Part shown: positions 46,711-61,701 of the stretch, piece after piece
How positions within the stretch are numbered: the stretch's first letter is position 1
Layout: the number at the start of each line of letters is the position of its first letter
NCBI RefSeq assembly: GCF_018914005.1
Contig: NZ_JAHMHI010000001.1
Span: 248,001-312,000, forward strand
Direction: 5' to 3'
Source: Mycoplasma zalophi
GTDB taxonomy: Bacteria > Bacillota_I > Bacilli_A > Mycoplasmatales > Metamycoplasmataceae
Length of the DNA stretch: 64,000 bases
Program-made: the position numbers and the translations under genes
Notes under the pieces: model-generated
The model's input: the letters and a program-made list of their open reading frames with translations, nothing else
The model's database searches: none
Told to the model about the DNA's origin: nothing

Positions 46711-48175
46711 GAGATACCTCCATATTTTTTGGTGAATATTTAGCTATTTTTCCGAATTCAATTCAGAATTTAATTGATTTTAAGATTAAAACTAAAATAC
46801 TAAATGCAAGTAAAATAAGTGTAAATATTTCATCTAGTGCCATATTAGCTGAAATGTAATTAAAATTATTATTATTGTAACTTTGCATAATTACATTGAT
46901 TACATTTATAAAAATTATGATATTAATTAAAACAAAATAACCATAATTGATAATTAAGTTGTTTTTAGTTGAATTATGAGAGTTTTTAAAGTGATTAATT
47001 GCAAAAGTAATAATTAATAATATTAAAGTTGCAAATAGAATAATGTTAGTAATTAATTTATTTTCAATTAAGAATGTTTCTAATCAATAAATTGCTCAAA
47101 AACTAATTTGTAATACTCAAAAATATACTGAATTTATTAAATTACTATTTGTATTCATTTTTTTGGTAAATGTAATAACTAAGTAAAAAATGAATAATGC
47201 AGCTGGAATTATTAATAGTAATAAATATAAATAATTTGGTGTGATTGCACTTGAATCAACATAACTTGATGGTGTTTTTATTTTTGAAAAAGTTGTTATT
47301 ATTCAGAAATTTAAAGCAACAAATAATCAAAAAATTAATGTTAAATTATTTTTTAAAACAATGTATGCTTGTTTTGAATTAAATAATGTTCAAAAAACAT
47401 TTATAAAACTAAATAGTAAAGAGAATGAAATAAATAATATAAATGCAACCACGATAAATAAGTTTTGAATACTTCTTATTGTAAATGCATCTGTTATAAA
47501 ACTATAAAAGCTATTATTTTCTATAAGTAGATAGAATGTTTGTTTACTATTCGCACTAAATCTTCATGCCAACATTGAAACAATTACAAAAGCGACTAAA
47601 AGAAATCTAGATATTAAACTTATTAAAGTTCAACGGATATTTTTATTCTGTTCTGGGTTAAGTTTTTTGTTTACAAAATGAACATAGATTGCGTAACTTC
47701 CGTCAACTAAATAAAGAGCAATTAAACTAAAACTTAAATATAGAATGTTTAAAGTATATTTTTCAAACACAAAAAATAATACAAATGAAGCTATTGACGC
47801 TGAAATATATAAAATAAATCAAGGTAAATATTTTTTTATTTTTTGTTTATTAAACGAAAGATCTAAGTAGGTTTTTATAAGTGGATAAAAGAATAATATT
47901 GCTAAAAATAAAAATCTAATTAAAACAAGTAAGTTGCTTTGTGCTAATAATTCGTGTTTAAAATCAAAAAAGAAAGCAATTGAATTATTAGGTAGTATTT
48001 TAGATGCAAAAATAGTTTTTTCTGCATAAATAAATATTAAAAGTGCACCTACAAATAGAAAAAGTTCTACAAATCTTTTTAAGATTTTATTTTTTTGAAA
48101 TGTAAAACTTAACATTTTTAGAGATTTTTTGATTTTAATATTATCTTCTGTATATGTCATTTTTTTTTGTTTCAT
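46691..48175 (-). CDS. F1-like cluster polytopic membrane protein, 494 residues
   Basis: Starts at ATG 48175, 5 nt after the MIP1 stop, with multiple UGA Trp codons. I count about 11-12 hydrophobic helices (first FVELFLFVGALLIFIYAEK; last ALDEIFTLILLAFSILVLIL). It has no resemblance to AtpB (a) or AtpE (c) that I can see, and no conserved Arg/Asp in a helix pattern typical of Fo. It is probably the unknown membrane part (X0) of this ATPase. Confidence 0.7.
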
Positions 48176-48180
48176 AATAT

Positions 48181-50784
48181 CTATTGTTTGTCCTTAAATT
48201 GAAATTCTTCTGGGATATTATTTTCAGCAAAACCATGTTTAAATATTCAAGTATTAGATAGCTTATTTTGTTTAGATAATTTTTCTAATGCTTGTCTATA
48301 TGATGTTTTTTGATCTTTTCCACCACCATAAATTAAATCGTATTGTGGTAAATTATAAGTTCCAAATGCTGTTTTATAATCATATCCTTCAGATCTAAGA
48401 GCAACAACAAAATCAGTTTTTGCAACGGGGATAATTGTTGAGTGATATCCTACTATTTTATAATCTTGATTTCTAACACTTGAACCTGATGACCCACCAA
48501 TTGGTACATAATGTCTTAACATATATTGAAGACCTGTATTTATGTATTGTTTTAATTGTTTATTTTCATCATATGTTGAGTATAATTCATTTCCTCTAAT
48601 TGGTGAAATTAAGAATGCATCATTTAATCCCGGTTTATCAGTAAAAGTACGTAACCCTATTTGATATGATAATCAGTTTCCTTTTTTAAGTCTTTCTTCA
48701 TCAATATTTGAAGGTCCATCTTCCCCATTAGTTTGTGCATAATAGAAACGATAATCAGAGTTTGTTCATAAACTGTTATATGATTCTCTTGATTCATATT
48801 GTTTATAATCTTCATATTTTCTTAAGAAGAAATCTTCTTTAGATGAAGGATAACCTAATGCAAATAATTCATCTACTTTTTTACTTGGATCTTTTAAAAT
48901 TGGAAAATCAATTTTTGAATAGTCTTTTAAGTATGAAGTAGATAAGAAACTTGTTTTTTTCTCGTTTGGTAAATTAAAGTAATCATTAGTTACTTCTTTT
49001 GCTAATTCATTTGCATTTCTATTTTCTGACATGTTTTTACCAAACTCAGCAGTTTTGTAAATTGATTGGCTTATTGTTTGATCTTCAACAAGAGTTTTAA
49101 AATCAACTTCAATAACAGCGAAATCTGCCATTTCTTCAACACCGTTATATTTAGTTTTTAATTCATTTATTAAAAAGTCGCTTGGTGAAGAATTTAAATA
49201 ATCAAGTGCATCATATACTTTTGTTACGTGCTGTGATATATTTTGACCATTAAATTGAAATGTTTTAAGAAGTGGTTCAAATCCTGATATTTTTAACTTA
49301 GTATTAATTCCTACATTTGAATCTAATCTAGTTAGTGAAAATCCTTGGAATGTTGGACTTGACATTAATTTTGCAACGTGTGAATTAGTTGCAAAAAATC
49401 ATTTAGTTGGATATTTACCTTTTTCTGGAATTTCATAGTCAAGTATTGATAAAGTTCCTGATCCACCACGGAATTTTGTGTCTAATTTAGCGTCTGCCTT
49501 ATATTTTTCAATTTGATCATCATGTTGTTTTATAATTGTTTGTTTTGTATAAGCATTTATTTTAGCAATTTCATCATCAAATTCTTTATTTCTTTTTACA
49601 TATTCAGCTTCTAGTGATTCAAGATCGTGTTTTTCAGTTGTTTTTTCTTTTCTTGATTCATAGTCATATTTATATATTGTTCTATTTTGTTCAACTATAT
49701 CTATTAATTGTTGTTTATAATTTTGTAACTTAGGATCATTATCTGTTCAAGATTCAACTTCTTTTTTAGAACGTTCGACTTTATCAATATCTTCTTTGAA
49801 ATCATCTTTATATGAAAATGTTCCTATAAATGTTTGTAGAGCAATATCTTTATATGTTTCATTTGGTAGCATTCTAGCTAATCCAATTGATTGATATGGA
49901 TTTCTTCCTAAAAAATCAATATCAGAAAATACTTCTGGATTAGATTTTCCAGTAAATGAAAGTCCTTCAACTGTTCCATTATCATTATAAACTGGTAATG
50001 TTAAACCTTTGTAGGCGTTGTTTTCATATGTATCTAAACCAATTGTTTTTGCAATTTCATTGAATTTTTTAGCTTGTTCTGCATTATATTTTAAATCTTT
50101 TCTAACCTCTGAAACACCTTGATTTTGATATTGTCTTTTTAGACCTTCCATGTATTTTTCATTATCTTTTGCAAATCTTTCTTTTTGATTTAGTGAATTA
50201 TATTTTTGTATTTCGTCTGGACTTTGAATTGAAGGTTTATATTGAATTGTTCCATCATCAGAAGTACCCATAGGAGTTGTTTTAAATCCTGTAAGTGGAT
50301 ATGTTTTGATAGTTTTTTTATTTGAAGATTTTGATTGAATTTCTATTACAAAACTTAATCTACCAGTTGCATTAGCATCTTTTTCTAAAGCTACATCTAA
50401 TAATCTAATAGAAATTTGAGATTCAAAAGCAGGTTTAAGTTTAATTTCTAAAACTTCTTGAGTTCTATTTCTTGCAGTTTCAGGTGTTATATCAGTTTTT
50501 TGACGATTATTTAAAAAATTTAAAGTAAATAATTCATCAAATGATTTATTAGCTATTGTTTTTAATTCTTGAGGAACTTCTGTTTGTTGAGAATTTGTTC
50601 CGTTTGAATTATTTGTATCAGAATTGTTATTTTCAGTTGTAGGGTTATTTTTGTTTTTATCTGATGTATTTGAATTAGTATTATCTTTTTTAACTGGTTC
50701 TGCACAACTTATAGCAATAAGTGGTGTTATTGTTGATAGAGTTGCGATTATTGATAATAAATATTTAAATTTTGTTTTTTTCAT
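48181..50784 (-). CDS. mip: Ig-specific serine endopeptidase MIP, copy 1
   Basis: The 867-residue lipoprotein starts at ATG 50784 behind GGAGG; an in-frame ATG further upstream lies inside MIB1 and is not used. Lipobox IAISC at about residue 28 and an Asn/Ser/Thr linker. Protease residues: His469 in ATNSHVAKL, Asp in EEMADFAVIEVDF and Ser766 in GGSSGSSVRNQ. The His, Asp and Ser surroundings are nearly identical to MIP2, while the linker and coiled-coil middle are diverged. It cleaves antibody held by MIB1, which lies 10 nt upstream. Confidence 0.93.
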
Positions 50785-50794
50785 ATTTTCCTCC

Positions 50795-53116
50795 TTATGA
50801 AATTTCATAGTCATGTTCAAATTCAACTTCAAATCCAACTGATTCTAATTTTGATTTTAATGCTTCATTTCCAGGGTTTATTACTACAATTTCTGAAAAT
50901 AATGGATTTTCATTTTGAACATATTTTTTAAATTTAACTAAATTACTAATTGCTTGTGGAGTTAAGTCGTTTTCTTTTATTTTGAATTTTGTAGTTAATG
51001 ATCCATTGCTAAATGCTATTTTTGGTACACCAGCTCGAGATGGTGTAATCATATTTTCAAGTCCAGCTTCAAAAAGATCTTTTTCTGAAATTTCATATGA
51101 ATCTTTATCATTAAAGAATCTAACTTTAGTAATTTTTCTTGGTTTATTTGATGGTTTATACACATCTCTAAACACAAGACCACTTAAACTTTTTATTTGT
51201 TGAACTCTACTAAAATCTAACATTGTAGCATATGAGTTATTTCCTTCATTATTATCAGGGTTTAAACCTGGTCCAAATGAACCTTGGAAAATGGGTTCAT
51301 TATTTCTTGTGTAATATGCCATTCTTAAACCTAAATTAATACGTTTTAGATGATCATGATCATTTTCTAAATAATCTTCCTTATCAAATGCTAAGGTATT
51401 AAATGTTATTCTTGTTGCAATATCTTTATTACGAGCATAATCAAAACTTACATTGTAATCATTTGTATTTACTCACGCTGTATTTCTTAAAGCAAATGGG
51501 TTAATTGATCACTCATCTTGAAGTGAATTTCCTAATGTATATAATGATAATTCTTTGATATGTTTATCTTCAAGTGCAATTAATGAACTTGTATTTGTTG
51601 CTTGAGCTGAGAAAAATAGTTCAACTTGAAGAATATTATCAGGTAGCGCTCTTAAAATTGGTTTAAATGCTTGAGCTGATGAGTTTTTACCCATGTTTTT
51701 AATTCTATAAGAAACAATATTTGCATTTTTTGCCTTTAATTTGTTAATTAATTCAAGAGTTTTGCTATATCCCGCTTCATTTGCAGCATCAATTTCAACA
51801 ACATATCCATCATTTATTTGGTCAGGGTCATTTGTTTTTACATCTCTTGTCATATGTAAAGTTTTTATTCCATCACCAGATCGAATTAATCCTTCAAAAA
51901 TAGGATCATTATTTGCATCTTTTTTTGTTCATCCTGGATAATTTCCATTTTCTACATCATATGGACTTCTTCATCAGTATGAATTGTAACTAAATACTCT
52001 CTTTGTTGAATTATCTCTTGACATACGACTAGTTACAGAATTAAATCTATCAGGTTGACCATATGAATATGAATCTAAACTTCCATCTTCTCTTATGTAA
52101 GCATTATCTGGATCTAATACATAACCTTTTTTAAGCTGTGCTTCTGCATTTGAAGATAATTTAGTAAATTTAGTTCAATCTAAATTTGAATACAATCAAA
52201 TATATCTGTGATCTTTTGATTTAAAATGCATGCTTTGATATTGAGGTTTTACTTCTTCTTTTAAGAAATTAACAACATTATCAGAATCAAATAATCTTGA
52301 TCATTTTTCAAATGCTTTACTGTACACATTTCTATGATTATTAATATATAAATCAAATTCTTCTGGTTTTTGATTATATGCCTCTAAAGCATCAGCCACT
52401 ATATTTTTAAATCAAAATGATGCAAGACCTTCTTTTGTGCCCACTCCAATAGCTTTATTTATTGCCGCTGTTCGCAATTCCTTAGTAACCGTTATACTAT
52501 TTAATTTATCTGTACTGTCATTAACATAAGGAACCCTATTAACTATGTTATTGTCCACATCATATGATTGTTGTTTTCTTGGAGGTTTAAAAGTTATATC
52601 TGCATCAACTTCAACACCTGCAACAACAATTTTACTATTTGATTGTGATTTTTTGGGTTTTGTTTCAGGTTTTGGTTTAGGTGGTTCTGGTTTGGGGATG
52701 GGTTTTGGTTTTGGAGCTTCGGGAACTGGCTGTGGTTCTGGCTTAGGGGGCTCAGGAATTGGTTCGGGTTTCGGTTTTGGCTCTTCAGGTTTTGGTATGG
52801 GCTTTGGTTTCTCTGGCTCTGGTTCAGGTTCTGGAATTTTTTCAATAACCGGAGGAATTTCAGGTTTTGGTGGTGGAGTTTCTTCAACAATTTTCTTTAA
52901 ATTAGAATCTGAATTTGAAGGAACTGTATTTGCTAAGTCTACATTATTTCCATCTACAAAATTAATTTTTGCTTTACCTTGAGAGTTATAAAACAATACT
53001 TGTTTATGGGTTTTATTTGTTAAATATATAGAAAAAGAAGCAACAATTGATGCTATAAAAACAGACCCTGTAGTCACAAACAAAATTTTTTGTTTTTTTG
53101 TCTTAAAAAACTTCAT
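50795..53116 (-). CDS. mib: Immunoglobulin-binding/blocking protein MIB, copy 1
   Basis: The 773-residue protein starts at ATG 53116, 7 nt after GAGG; a GTG four codons upstream is part of the RBS region. N-terminal membrane anchor (ILFVTTGSVFIASIVASFSI), Pro-Glu-Lys spacer of about 85 residues, then the Ig-binding part with GVEVDADITFKPPR, LRR-like strands (KAKNANIVSYRIKNMGKN, ILQVELFFSAQATNTSS) and conserved MAYYTRNNEPIFQGS. First gene of the 18-kb operon; its promoter carries an A17 tract (53158-53174), so the whole operon may switch on and off with it. Confidence 0.92.
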
Positions 53117-53146
53117 ATTTAACCTCACAATTATTAATTTTGAAAA

Positions 53147-53152
53147 ATTATA
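53147..53152 (-). promoter_or_regulatory. -10 box of the MIB-MIP/F1-like operon
   Basis: TATAAT on the minus strand, 31 nt before ATG 53116. The spacer upstream of it consists almost entirely of the A17 tract, with no clear -35 box beyond. Confidence 0.65.
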
Positions 53153-53157
53153 GACTG

Positions 53158-53174
53158 TTTTTTTTTTTTTTTTT
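53158..53174. repeat. Homopolymer A17 (minus strand) in the operon promoter
   Basis: Seventeen uninterrupted T on the plus strand, 5 bp upstream of the -10 box, exactly where promoter-spacing poly-A tracts switch lipoprotein genes in other mycoplasmas. Confidence 0.85.
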
Positions 53175-53227
53175 GAATAAAATTAATTTTTTTACTAAAA
53201 AGTAGCTAATTTTAGGGGTTTTTAAAC

Positions 53228-53254
53228 AAAAAACAACACAAAATGTTGTTTTTT
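53228..53254 (-). terminator. lysS terminator
   Basis: AAAAAACAACA and TGTTGTTTTTT with a 5-nt loop, 6 nt after the lysS stop. Confidence 0.75.
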
Positions 53255-53259
53255 AGTAT

Positions 53260-54729
<1,470 letters not shown>

Positions 54730-54874
54730 GATTCTCCTTATATATACTAATAAAATAATTAAATTAATTTTAATACAAAATGCACAAAATTTAACATTAT
54801 TTTCCGAAAATAGGTAATAAAATTTTACAATAATGTAAAATAATAATTAATATTGACTAAAAAAGGAGAAAACG

Positions 54875-56487
<1,613 letters not shown>

Positions 56488-56488
<1 letters not shown>

Positions 56489-57654
56489 TGATTAAATCAT
56501 TTTTAAAAAATGTCCCACTTTCTTTATCGGGTGTAATCGCAGGAACAATGGGTTTTGCGATGTTTATAGTTTCATTTATTGAACATTATGCAATAAAAAG
56601 TACACAAAATATTGCGTTTTTTTTACTACACTTCAATTTATTTATAGTTGCATCATGCATAATTATCGCAAGTTTATACTGCTTTTTATTAATTACTAAA
56701 TACATCATTGACAAAAAACAATTTATAAAAGATATTAAAAATCCAAAAACATCAGGTTCTGTTGCAATAATTTTTTTATCTATTTGCATAATTTTAAATG
56801 CCATAGCTTGAATTATTAATCATTATGTAAGCGATTATTCTTTAAGGTCTAATTTACTAATTTTTCCTTCAATTTTATTGCTTATTGTTGTTTGTTTACA
56901 AATTATTTTTGTATTTATATTTTTAAAACATATTATTTTCAAAAAAGAGACAATATATAAGGAAGCGTATGGAAGTTGATTTGTTGTTTTAATTGGTTTA
57001 ACAATTAGTTCTGGTTATTCTAATAATTTTGGCGACCATATTAGCTTATATTTCTTTCAAATATTATGATTGATGAGTTTTGTTTTTTTTATTTTTGTAT
57101 TTCCCTGAGTGCTATATAAGTTTTTATTTTTAGGACATAAGGATGCTCAAGACATACCTTCAATGACGATTATTGCTGGTCCTGCGAATATTCTTATTGT
57201 CGGATTTTTTACTTCATTTGATCCAAAAAGAAATTCAATAATTCACAATATAAGTGAAAAATTAATGTTTTATGATACTTTAAATTTAACCGTTACTCCA
57301 CTAAATAACGAATCATTCTTTAATACTGTTTCACCATTTTTAATAATAATGGCTGCTTTTAGTTATATATTATATTTTATAATTGGTTTAAAAGTTATAA
57401 CTCTTACAAAATATAGTCAGTTTTGAGCGCCATTAACATTTCCGGGAATTGTTGTGGCTAGTGCTATTTTTAAGATTAATAATTATTATTTTATTGAAAA
57501 TTCATATACTTATATAGTGTTGACAATTCTTATGCTTATTATATTTACAACTGCATCATTAATAACACTTTTAGTTAATGTAAAACATATTTTATTACTA
57601 AATAAATTAATGAAGAAAATAAAGATGGAGACATATGCAAAAAAGACCAAGTAG
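56488..57654 (+). CDS. TDT-family (TehA/SLAC1-like) membrane transporter
   Basis: The 388-residue protein starts at ATG 56488 (TAATG overlap with the ABC-F gene). About ten transmembrane helices, beginning PLSLSGVIAGTMGFAMFIV, with SMTIIAGPANILIVGF and PLTFPGIVVASAIFKI in positions where TDT proteins have their repeated Pro/Gly helices. The family includes tellurite-resistance TehA, malate carriers and anion channels, so an anion or small organic acid is the likely substrate. Overlaps the next, related gene by 20 nt. Confidence 0.7.
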
Positions 57655-58765
57655 TTTTTTTGAAAATATACCAAAATCTTCTTTAAATTTAGCTTTAAGA
57701 TTTATGAGTATCATAACTTTTTTAGTATTAATAATTGAAAAATTTAGTTTAAATTCTTCTGAAATGACAAAGCGTATTTTATTGTATTTTAATCTCATTG
57801 TATTTAGTTTTGCAATAATTTTGGGATTATTTTATGAATGTTTAGTATTACTAAAATATAAAAAAATAAACATTTTAAAAACTGATTTCACAAATAAAGA
57901 AAACTCAATTTCAATTTACATGCTTTTTTTGTTACTTACTATGCAAATAAATGCTTTTGCTTGAATAACCAATCATTTCTTTATAAACAATCAGAAAATA
58001 ATTTTAAATATTTTATCAATGATTGTTATTTTTATATTTGCCTTGCAATCTGTATTTTCATTTAAATATTTTTTAATGTTTTCAATCAAACAAAAAAGTA
58101 ACAACAAACAAAATGGTTTTTCAGAATTAATTGTTATTTTTAGTAGTTTGAGTCTTTGTTCTACATATTCAATTAACTTAGGTGATTTTATTTCATTATG
58201 ATTTTTTCAAATAATATGGATAATTTCTTTTGTTTTAACAATATATTTGTATTTATCTAAGGTATATAAATTTATTTTTTTAAATTATAAAAATAAAAAA
58301 AATATTGTTCCAATCGCAGTTTTCACACGACCAATAAATTTATTGTTTTTAGGATTTGTAATTAGTTTTAATCCAAATAGATTATTTTTTATCGATAATA
58401 TAAATAGTAATTTATTTATTATTGAAAATTTATCTTTAAAATTAACTTTACTTAATAATTTTATTTTATATTCAACACTAATCTGAATTTTAGTTAGCTT
58501 ATCGTTTTTTACATATGCTTGTTGTTTTGGATTAAAATGAAAATATTTACTAAAAAATAAACAAGATAAAAAATATATTTGACTAACTTTGCCAGGTTCA
58601 ATTACATCAGCATTTATCTTAAGATTTAATGATTGAATGTATATAAATAACTTCATTTATTTTTTAATTACTGGATTAATGTTTATTACGTATGTACTTA
58701 CTTTTATAGACACAATTAGATTAAATATAACAAATATGCGAATAATAAAAAATGCTATAATTTAA
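57635..58765 (+). CDS. TDT-family-like membrane protein, diverged paralogue
   Basis: The 376-residue protein starts at ATG 57635 within the previous gene, 7 nt after GGAGAC. It has the same helix layout as the preceding gene, with corresponding motifs (LTMQINAFAWITNHFF for ICIILNAIAWIINHYV; VFTRPINLLFLGFVISFNP for IAGPANILIVGFFTSFDP; LTLPGSITSAFILRF for LTFPGIVVASAIFK). Several Gly/Pro positions of the family are lost, notably at the N-terminus (SSLNLALRFMSIITF). Probably a heteromeric partner or a decaying duplicate. Confidence 0.65.
58756..58761 (+). promoter_or_regulatory. Extended -10 box of the pepC pair
   Basis: TGCTATAAT lies within the last codons of the preceding gene, 25 nt before ATG 58786. 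Confidence 0.55.
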
Positions 58766-58785
58766 ATATTAAAAAAAGGAGAATT

Positions 58786-60105
58786 ATGATAATAGATAAT
58801 ATTATGCTTGAAGAATTTGAAAAACGTTTCAAATCTGACAAAGAAGCAAATATAATAAAAAATACAATAGCTAAAAACGGTATTTATGCTTCATCTTTTA
58901 ATAATGATATTTTATCAAGACATAATCAAGAATTTTCAAACGAAATAAAAACCGGAGAAATTACTAATCAAAAATCTTCTGGTCGTTGCTGAATTTTTGC
59001 ATCTTTAAATATGGCAAGAATTAGCGCAATGGAAAAAATGCAAGTAAAAGACTTGGAATTTTCTGAAAATTATTTTTATTTCTTTGAAAAAATTGAAAAA
59101 GCTAATACATTTTTTGAAAATATTATTCAATTTGGTTTAGATTTAGATTTTAACGATAGATTAATGCAAATTTTCTTGAGTAATCCAATATCTGATGGGG
59201 GATATTGAGAATGATATATTTCTTTAAATAAAAAATATGGAATAGTACCTAAATCTGTAATGAATGAAACATTTCACTCAGAAAATACTGCTATTTTTGA
59301 ACAAAGTTTAAATTTAGTGGCAAAAAAACATGCATTAAAAATAATAAATGCCCACAGACAAAATAAAGACAATATCTTACAAGATTTAAAAAAAGAAGCT
59401 CTTTATGACATTTATAATATTTGTGTAAAAGCTTTAGGTATGCCGCCAAGAACTTTTGATTTTGAATACAGAGATAAAGATGATAATTTCCACCGTGAAA
59501 CCAACATGACACCTATTGAATTCTATAATAAATTTGTAGGTGATGAATTAGATCAAAAAATAACTTTAGTAACAGACCCACGTGAAATTTATCCTTATGG
59601 TAAGGTTATTGAATCAAAATACTTCAAAACTTCAATAGAGGGTAAAACAAACTATACATTAAATGTTCCAATGGAAGAATTAAAAAGAGCAACAATAAGA
59701 AGTATTTTAGATAACAAAAGTGTTTGATTTGCTTGTGATGTTTCACAATTTATTGATAGACAAACAGGAATTTTAGATTCTGAATTATATGATTTAAATA
59801 ATATTTTAGGTTCAGAAGATACTTTAACAAAAGCAGAAAAATTACAATTAGGAATTGTAGTCCCTAACCACGCCATGAATTTCATCGGTGTTGATCTTGA
59901 CAATAATGGAAATCCTATTAAATGAAAAGTTGAAAACTCTTGAGGGGATAAAACTGGAAAAAAAGGAATTTATAGCATGTCAGATAAATGATTTGAAGAC
60001 TTTAACTTTGAATGTGTTGTGGATAAAAAATATGTTGATGAAAAATATCTAAAAGGGCTAGAAGAAGAATCTATATTATTAGAAGCTTGAGATCCATTAG
60101 CATAA
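58786..60105 (+). CDS. pepC: Aminopeptidase C / bleomycin hydrolase family (C1B), copy 1
   Basis: The 439-residue protein starts at ATG 58786 behind AGGAG. Papain-type residues are complete: Cys68 in NQKSSGRCWIF, His in VVPNHAMNFIGVD and Asn in WKVENSWGDK. Length is typical for PepC. A cytoplasmic peptidase that trims N-terminal residues from peptides, useful for an auxotroph that imports peptides. It ends ...WDPLA, lacking the extended C-terminal arm that blocks the active site in some members. It shares an A (TAATG) with the second copy. Confidence 0.93.
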
Positions 60106-61436
60106 TGAAAAATATTGATAATAATTTATTAAAACAACTAAAAGAAAGTTTTAATAAAGATAAATCTAATAAAGTAATAGCAAATGCTATTGCAAAAAAT
60201 GGTATAAAAAACGCTTCTTTTAACAATGATATTTTAAAAATCCACAACAATGTTTTTAGTCACGAAATCAAACAAGGTTCAATTACAAACCAACAATCAT
60301 CAGGAAGATGCTGAATTTTTGCTTCTTTAAATATGGCAAGATTAGAAGCAATGAAAAACCTAAACATAGAAGACCTTGAATTAAGTCAATCATATTTATA
60401 TTTCTTTGATAAACTTGAAAAAGTTAATACTTTTTTACAAAATGTTATCGAACACGGAACTAATTTAGATTTTAATGATCCATTATTTAAATATTTCATG
60501 GATGGTCCTGCTGATGATGGTGGATTCTGAGAATGATTTTTAGGTTTAATTAATAAATACGGAATTCTACCTAAATATTTAATGCAAGATACTTTTGATG
60601 CAAAATCTTCAAATGAATTTATTGAAATTTTGAATGTAAAAGCAAAAGAATATGCATATAAAATAATCAAAGAAGCCAAAAATAATGCTTCAGAACAAAA
60701 ATTACAAGCAATCAAAGTTAATGCACTTGAAGAAATTTATAATATAGTAGCAAAAACTTTAGGTACACCACCAGAAACATTTGATTTTCAATATCGTGAT
60801 AAAGATAAAAACATTCAAAAAATTACAAACATTACACCACTTGAATTCTATAAACAATACATAAAAAATATATTAAATGATAAAGTTAATTTAGTTTCTG
60901 ACCCACGTAAAAACCACCCTTATGGAAAGGTTTTAAGCAGTAAATACTTTAATAGTGTTTATGAAAGTCCAAATAATTTACAATTAAATGTCCCAATGGA
61001 AGAATTAATTGAAGCAAGTAAAAAATCAATAATAGACGGAGTATCAGTTCCATTTGCTTGTGATGTTTCTAAATTCCATGATAGAAAATTAGGAATTATG
61101 GACTTAAACATATACGATTACAATAACACATTAGTAAATTTAGATTTAAACAGAGAACAAAGATTAAATTTACACCAATCAATGCCTACTCACTTAATGA
61201 ACATAGTTGGTGTTGATATTGATGAAAATGGTGAAGTTATTAAGTGAAAAGTTGAAAATTCATGAGGAGAAGATATTGCTTTTAAAGGTATCTTCAGTAT
61301 GTCAAATGAATGATTTAAAGAATATAATTACCAATGTGTAGTTGATAAAAAATATGTCGATGAAAAATATCTAAAAGGATTAGATGAAGAATATATTACT
61401 TTAGATTACACAGACCCATTAGCATATTTACACTAA
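60105..61436 (+). CDS. pepC: Aminopeptidase C / bleomycin hydrolase family (C1B), copy 2
   Basis: The 443-residue protein starts at ATG 60105; an upstream in-frame start at 60087 would lie in copy 1. Catalytic Cys69 in NQQSSGRCWIF, His in SMPTHLMNIVGVD (THLMN where copy 1 has NHAMN) and Asn in WKVENSWGED. It is clearly a tandem duplicate of copy 1 with diverged middle and a slightly longer end (DYTDPLAYLH). Probably differs in peptide preference or forms mixed hexamers with copy 1. Confidence 0.92.
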
Positions 61437-61453
61437 TAAACAAATCATTAATT

Positions 61454-61480
61454 AAACCACAGTAAAATGTGGTTTTATTT
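61454..61480 (+). terminator. Terminator after the pepC pair
   Basis: AAACCACA and TGTGGTTT stem with a following T-rich run, 18 nt after the stop. Confidence 0.75.
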
Positions 61481-61665
61481 TTTCAAAAAATATTTAATTA
61501 CAAATTAAAATAACTTCTATTTTAATAGTTATTTAATAAATTACTTTTTATAATTCCACTTTTTTTATACCTCTATACCTTACTTTTTTTTACATTTTTT
61601 TGTTAAAAGGTACAAAAAAAATAAAAATACAATACAAAAAAAATTCCATTTTAATTTATTTATTG

Positions 61666-61671
61666 TATAAT
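61666..61671 (+). promoter_or_regulatory. -10 box of the ABC exporter operon
   Basis: TATAAT preceded by TTG, 30 nt before ATG 61702. It also excludes the upstream in-frame ATG at 61600 as start. Confidence 0.5.
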
Positions 61672-61701
61672 AATTTTATTAAATTTAAGAAAGGTTATAA
61701 A

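Noticed and set aside
61600..61701. Longer N-terminus of the ABC permease
   Set aside because: The -10 box at 61666 and the RBS at 61689 place the start at 61702.
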